NCBI GenBank assembly: GCA_964575675.1
Contig: CAZNRY010000169.1
Span: 1 to 8,463, forward strand
DNA: 8,463 bases
Source: CAZNRY01 sp964575675
Lineage (GTDB): Bacteria > Eisenbacteria > RBG-16-71-46 > CAIMUX01 > VGJL01
Direction of reading: 5' to 3'
The position numbers and the translations under genes were made by a program. This document shows, piece after piece, positions 6,066 through 8,463 of the stretch (its first letter is position 1; every line of letters starts with the position of its first letter). The notes below the pieces were generated by a model. That model saw only the letters and a list, made by a program, of their open reading frames with translations. It had not been told where the DNA came from and did no database searches.

Positions 6066-6971
6066 ATGAGGACGAAGACAGGCTACACGGGCCGGTTCTT
6101 GCACCTGCTTGCCATGCTGCTCGCACCCGCACTGGCATCCGCCCAGATCGAGGCGAACCTCGACAACTACACGGGCCAGAACGCGAAGGGGTACTTGATG
6201 CCCTTGAAGGATGGATTCGGGGCGGGCCTGAACAATGGGCTCTTCCGCTCCGGCCGCATTCCGGAATCCGGATTCACTTTCAGCTTCGAGCTTAAGACGA
6301 TGATCGTGAAGTTCGGCGAAGCGGACAAAACCTTCACCGCGAGGACCGAGAAGGGGTTCTTCCCTGAGACCGAGGTCGAGGCGCCGACCGTGATCGGCAG
6401 CACCGAGGCGAAGTCGGTCCAGGGGGAGGGCGGCGCCACGGCGACCCTCCCCGGCGGTTTCGACATCGGGTCCCTGGGATTGGCCGTACCGCAGATCACG
6501 ATCGGAACCGTCCGCGGTACCCAGGCGGTCGCGCGCTACATAGCGGTCAATACGGGCGACGTCGAGATCGGGGACCTGAGCCTCTTCGGTTTCGGGCTCC
6601 GCCACAGCATCTCGCAATACCTGAGCAATCCACCTGTCGACATCGCCGTCGGCGGTTTCTACCAGAAATTCAAGCTGGGGGACAAGCTGATCGATTCGAG
6701 CGCGATGACCCTCGGCGCGCTGGCGAGCAAGCAGTGGTCGGTCCTCGAGCCGTACGCCGGCCTCGCGTACGACTCGTTCAACATGTCGGTTGAGTACGAT
6801 TCGAGCACGACGGATCCGCCGACCCGGCTGAACGTCGATTTCGGCTCCTCGTCCACCGTGCGCCTGACCGCCGGACTTGGCATCAACCTCCTCAAGGTCA
6901 TCCACCTTCAGGGGGAGGTCAACGTCGCTTCCCAGACGAGCTACCTGCTCGGTCTGAGCGTGGGGAACTAG
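6066..6971 (+). CDS. DUF6588-like predicted outer-membrane beta-barrel protein
   Basis: The product is 301 residues. A classic cleavable signal peptide ends in ALASA before Q27. The N-terminal segment GYLMPLKDGFGAGLNNGLF, then a strand pair ending in ADKTFTA, matches my memory of the DUF6588 family, whose members look like outer-membrane barrels of unknown function. From about residue 155 the sequence alternates polar and hydrophobic residues in barrel-like strands (LSLFGFGLRHSISQYL, DIAVGGFYQKFKLGD, YAGLAYDSFNMSVEY). It does not end in phenylalanine; the last residues are LLGLSVGN, which is unusual for a barrel recognised by the BAM machinery. ATG 6066 is preferred over TTG 6063: GGAGG lies at 6053-6057, eight bases from the ATG, and the ATG gives a good charged n-region. 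The next gene starts only two bases after the stop, so the two are very likely one operon. Confidence 0.75.
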   Translation: MRTKTGYTGRFLHLLAMLLAPALASAQIEANLDNYTGQNAKGYLMPLKDGFGAGLNNGLFRSGRIPESGFTFSFELKTMIVKFGEADKTFTARTEKGFFPETEVEAPTVIGSTEAKSVQGEGGATATLPGGFDIGSLGLAVPQITIGTVRGTQAVARYIAVNTGDVEIGDLSLFGFGLRHSISQYLSNPPVDIAVGGFYQKFKLGDKLIDSSAMTLGALASKQWSVLEPYAGLAYDSFNMSVEYDSSTTDPPTRLNVDFGSSSTVRLTAGLGINLLKVIHLQGEVNVASQTSYLLGLSVGN

Positions 6972-6973
6972 CC

Positions 6974-7594
6974 ATGAGAACCTTGAAGCGAATCTATGGA
7001 ATGCCCGCCCTGCGTTGGATCGGACTGGCGATCCTCGTCGTGGGACTCACCGGTTCGACCTGCACGGAGGAACGCGACGTCCAGGTCGTCATCACGGCAG
7101 ACATCACCGCGCAGTTCGCCGCGACCGGCGCGACGAATGAGTTCAGCGGTTCGAGGACGGTCTTTCTGAACGACGAGATCAACCTGCAGCAGATCCTCGA
7201 CGACAACGGACTGGAATCGATCGACGAGGTCACGGTCCAGAGCGCGTTTTACCGCGTCATCACTCCCGATCCGAATCCGAGCCGGACCATCACGGGTGCG
7301 ATTTCCGTTCACGAAGGGTCCAATCCGGACCAAGGGCTCGTTTCCCTGGCGTCCGTCCTCGTCGACGACCCGGCCTACGCCGATTGGACGGCGGTCCCGC
7401 TTCTGCCCGGCGGTGTTGCGGTGGTGAACGCTGCGCTCGCCCAGGCAGTGGCCGGCGGGAGTCCGACGCTGACCATCTCGACCGCGGGCACATCCACCCC
7501 GGTCGACGTGGCGACCAGCTTCGTCTGGGAGGTCAAGATCCGGGTGAATGTCGTCGGAACGGCGAAGGTCACGGTGGTCGAGCCTCCGATCTGA
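6974..7594 (+). CDS. Small exported protein, probable lipoprotein, second gene of the barrel operon
   Basis: The product is 206 residues and I do not recognise a named family. Residues 1-29 look like a signal peptide (MRTLKRIYG, then a hydrophobic run LRWIGLAILVVGL). The only cysteine, C30, follows TGST; threonine at -1 is poor for signal peptidase II, so lipidation is likely but not certain. The mature part is all-beta in pattern, with alternating V/I/T strands, a DEINLQQILDDNGL helix, and a closing FVWEVKIRVNVVGTAKVTVV strand pair typical of small periplasmic beta-sandwich proteins. It begins two bases after the stop of the DUF6588-like gene, with only a weak purine stretch as ribosome binding site, which suggests translational coupling. 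The pairing suggests an accessory or partner for that barrel, an inference from position only. Confidence 0.75.
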   Translation: MRTLKRIYGMPALRWIGLAILVVGLTGSTCTEERDVQVVITADITAQFAATGATNEFSGSRTVFLNDEINLQQILDDNGLESIDEVTVQSAFYRVITPDPNPSRTITGAISVHEGSNPDQGLVSLASVLVDDPAYADWTAVPLLPGGVAVVNAALAQAVAGGSPTLTISTAGTSTPVDVATSFVWEVKIRVNVVGTAKVTVVEPPI

Positions 7595-7622
7595 TCCGAC
7601 CGGACCCGGTCCGATACGCCAA

Positions 7623-7649
7623 ACGGCGCGCCCACTGCGGGCGCGCCGT
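7623..7649. terminator. Strong hairpin terminator between the barrel operon and glyS
   Basis: ACGGCGCGCCC (7623-7633) pairs perfectly with GGGCGCGCCGT (7639-7649) around a five-base loop, and CTTCTTTC follows. It lies 28 bases after the stop of the small exported protein and 36 bases beyond the stop of glyS. It clearly suits the plus-strand operon. On the minus strand the following TTTGG is short, so use by glyS is possible but weaker. Confidence 0.85.
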
Positions 7650-7685
7650 CTTCTTTCGAGCTCGGCGGTGGTCCCGCCGCCGCGT

Positions 7686-8463
7686 CTACCAGGCCAGGAC
7701 GATCCGTTCCTTCATCCAGTCACCAAGGTCCCTCATCGCGACGCGCTCCTGCTCGAGCGTGTCCCGATGGCGGACGGTCACCGACTCGTTCTGCAGCGTC
7801 TCCGAATCGACGGTGATGCAGAAGGGCGTTCCCGCCTCGTCCATCCTGCGGTACCGTTTCCCGATCGATCCGGCCTCGTCGTAGAAGACGTGGAACGACC
7901 TTCGCAGGTCAGCGATCACTCGCTCGGCGATCTCGGGCATCCCGTCGCGTTTGACGAGCGGGAAGACGCCGGCATGGATCGGGGCCAGGTTCGGGTGCAA
8001 CGAAAGGAGCACGCGCGTTTCCCCCTCGACCTGCTCCTCGCGATAGGCGTCGACCAAGGCGGTCAGGACCGTCCGGTCGCAACCGGCCGACGTCTCGATG
8101 ATGTAGGGGAGGTAGCGCTCCTTCGTCTCGTCGTCGTAGTACTCGAGTTTCTTCCCCGAGTACTCCTGATGCCGGGTCAGGTCGAAATCGGTTCGGTTGT
8201 GGATCCCCTCGAGCTCCTTCCAGCCGAAGGGGAACTCGTACTCGATGTCGAAGGCCGCCCGCGCGTAGTGCGCGAGCTCGCCGGGGCCGTGCTCGTGGAA
8301 TCGAAGCTTCTCGGGGCGCAGGCCGACCTCATCGAGGTACCAACGCATCCGCGCCTGCCGCCAGAGCTCGAACCACTCGCCGTCGCTGCCCGGCTTCACG
8401 AAGAACTGCATCTCCATCTGCTCGAACTCCCGCGTCCGGAAGATGAAGTTGCCGGGCGTGATC
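7686..8463 (-). CDS. glyS: Glycyl-tRNA synthetase, single-chain class II type, C-terminal part (5' end off window)
   Basis: This enzyme charges tRNA-Gly with glycine at the expense of ATP in the cytosol. About 258 residues are visible and the frame stays open to the right edge, starting in ITPGNFIFRTREFEQ, which is class II motif 2 with its arginine and glutamates. The ATG at 8417 is therefore internal, not the start. Further on, PYIIETSAGCDRTVLTALVDAY is the motif 3 block, with the ATP-binding arginine. The rest is the HGTP anticodon-binding domain (LAPIHAGVFPLVKRDG, GSIGKRYRRMDEAGTPFCITVD, then VTVRHRDTLEQERV). This is the homodimeric GlyQS type, not the alpha2-beta2 GlyQ plus GlyS type. 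Family members are usually about 440-460 residues, so roughly 190 residues lie beyond the window. The gene converges on the barrel operon. Nothing appears truncated at its 3' end. Confidence 0.95.
   Translation of the reverse strand, partial: ITPGNFIFRTREFEQMEMQFFVKPGSDGEWFELWRQARMRWYLDEVGLRPEKLRFHEHGPGELAHYARAAFDIEYEFPFGWKELEGIHNRTDFDLTRHQEYSGKKLEYYDDETKERYLPYIIETSAGCDRTVLTALVDAYREEQVEGETRVLLSLHPNLAPIHAGVFPLVKRDGMPEIAERVIADLRRSFHVFYDEAGSIGKRYRRMDEAGTPFCITVDSETLQNESVTVRHRDTLEQERVAMRDLGDWMKERIVLAW

Noticed and set aside
1..8463. CRISPR array, tRNA, rRNA or complete defence operon
   Set aside because: There are no regularly spaced short repeats, no tRNA cloverleaf that I could fold, no rRNA-like sequence, and the only defence-related gene is a fragment.

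Overview
The window is high-GC DNA, roughly 60-65% by eye, with strong G/C third positions. It looks like a diderm (Gram-negative-type) bacterium. It carries three exported proteins with lipoprotein-like signal peptides and one signal-peptide-bearing protein predicted to be an outer-membrane beta-barrel. It also carries a single-chain (GlyQS-type) glycyl-tRNA synthetase. The repeated Fn3 modules starting DTTPP, the ZU5-like lipoprotein and the DUF6588-like barrel are styles I associate with candidate phyla near the FCB group or with Eisenbacteria/Krumholzibacteria-like lineages. That placement is a weak inference.

Layout, left to right. Positions 1-40 hold what may be the last codons of a plus-strand gene. 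Positions 37-609 (minus) hold an open but truncated piece of a type I restriction HsdR subunit: only part of the C-terminal EcoEI_R_C-like region remains, cut at both ends. Positions 610-939 are non-coding, with a terminator-like hairpin that has no gene in front of it and a small palindrome. Positions 940-2802 (plus) encode a 620-residue lipoprotein with three Fn3-like repeats and an unrecognised Cys/Trp-rich beta domain. It converges on a B12-binding radical SAM enzyme (2925-4547, minus) across a shared hairpin terminator. A 197-base gap holds a long nested inverted repeat. Then comes a ZU5-like lipoprotein (4745-5662, minus). A 403-base divergent intergenic region follows, with a 12-bp stem in the probable leader of the next operon. 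That operon is a DUF6588-like barrel (6066-6971, plus) and, 2 bases later, a small exported protein (6974-7594, plus). A strong hairpin terminator separates it from the 3' part of glyS (7686-8463, minus), which runs off the right edge.

The genes do not form one obvious pathway. glyS is housekeeping. The four exported proteins suggest a cell-envelope neighbourhood, and only the 6066/6974 pair shows tight operon coupling. The radical SAM enzyme belongs to a type that alkylates or rearranges unactivated carbons; its substrate cannot be read from its neighbours. No complete defence system, CRISPR array or intact mobile element is visible. The items most worth a second look are the HsdR remnant with its sharp breakpoints, the nested inverted repeat before the radical SAM gene, the unassigned C-terminal domain of the Fn3 lipoprotein, and the two-gene envelope operon.
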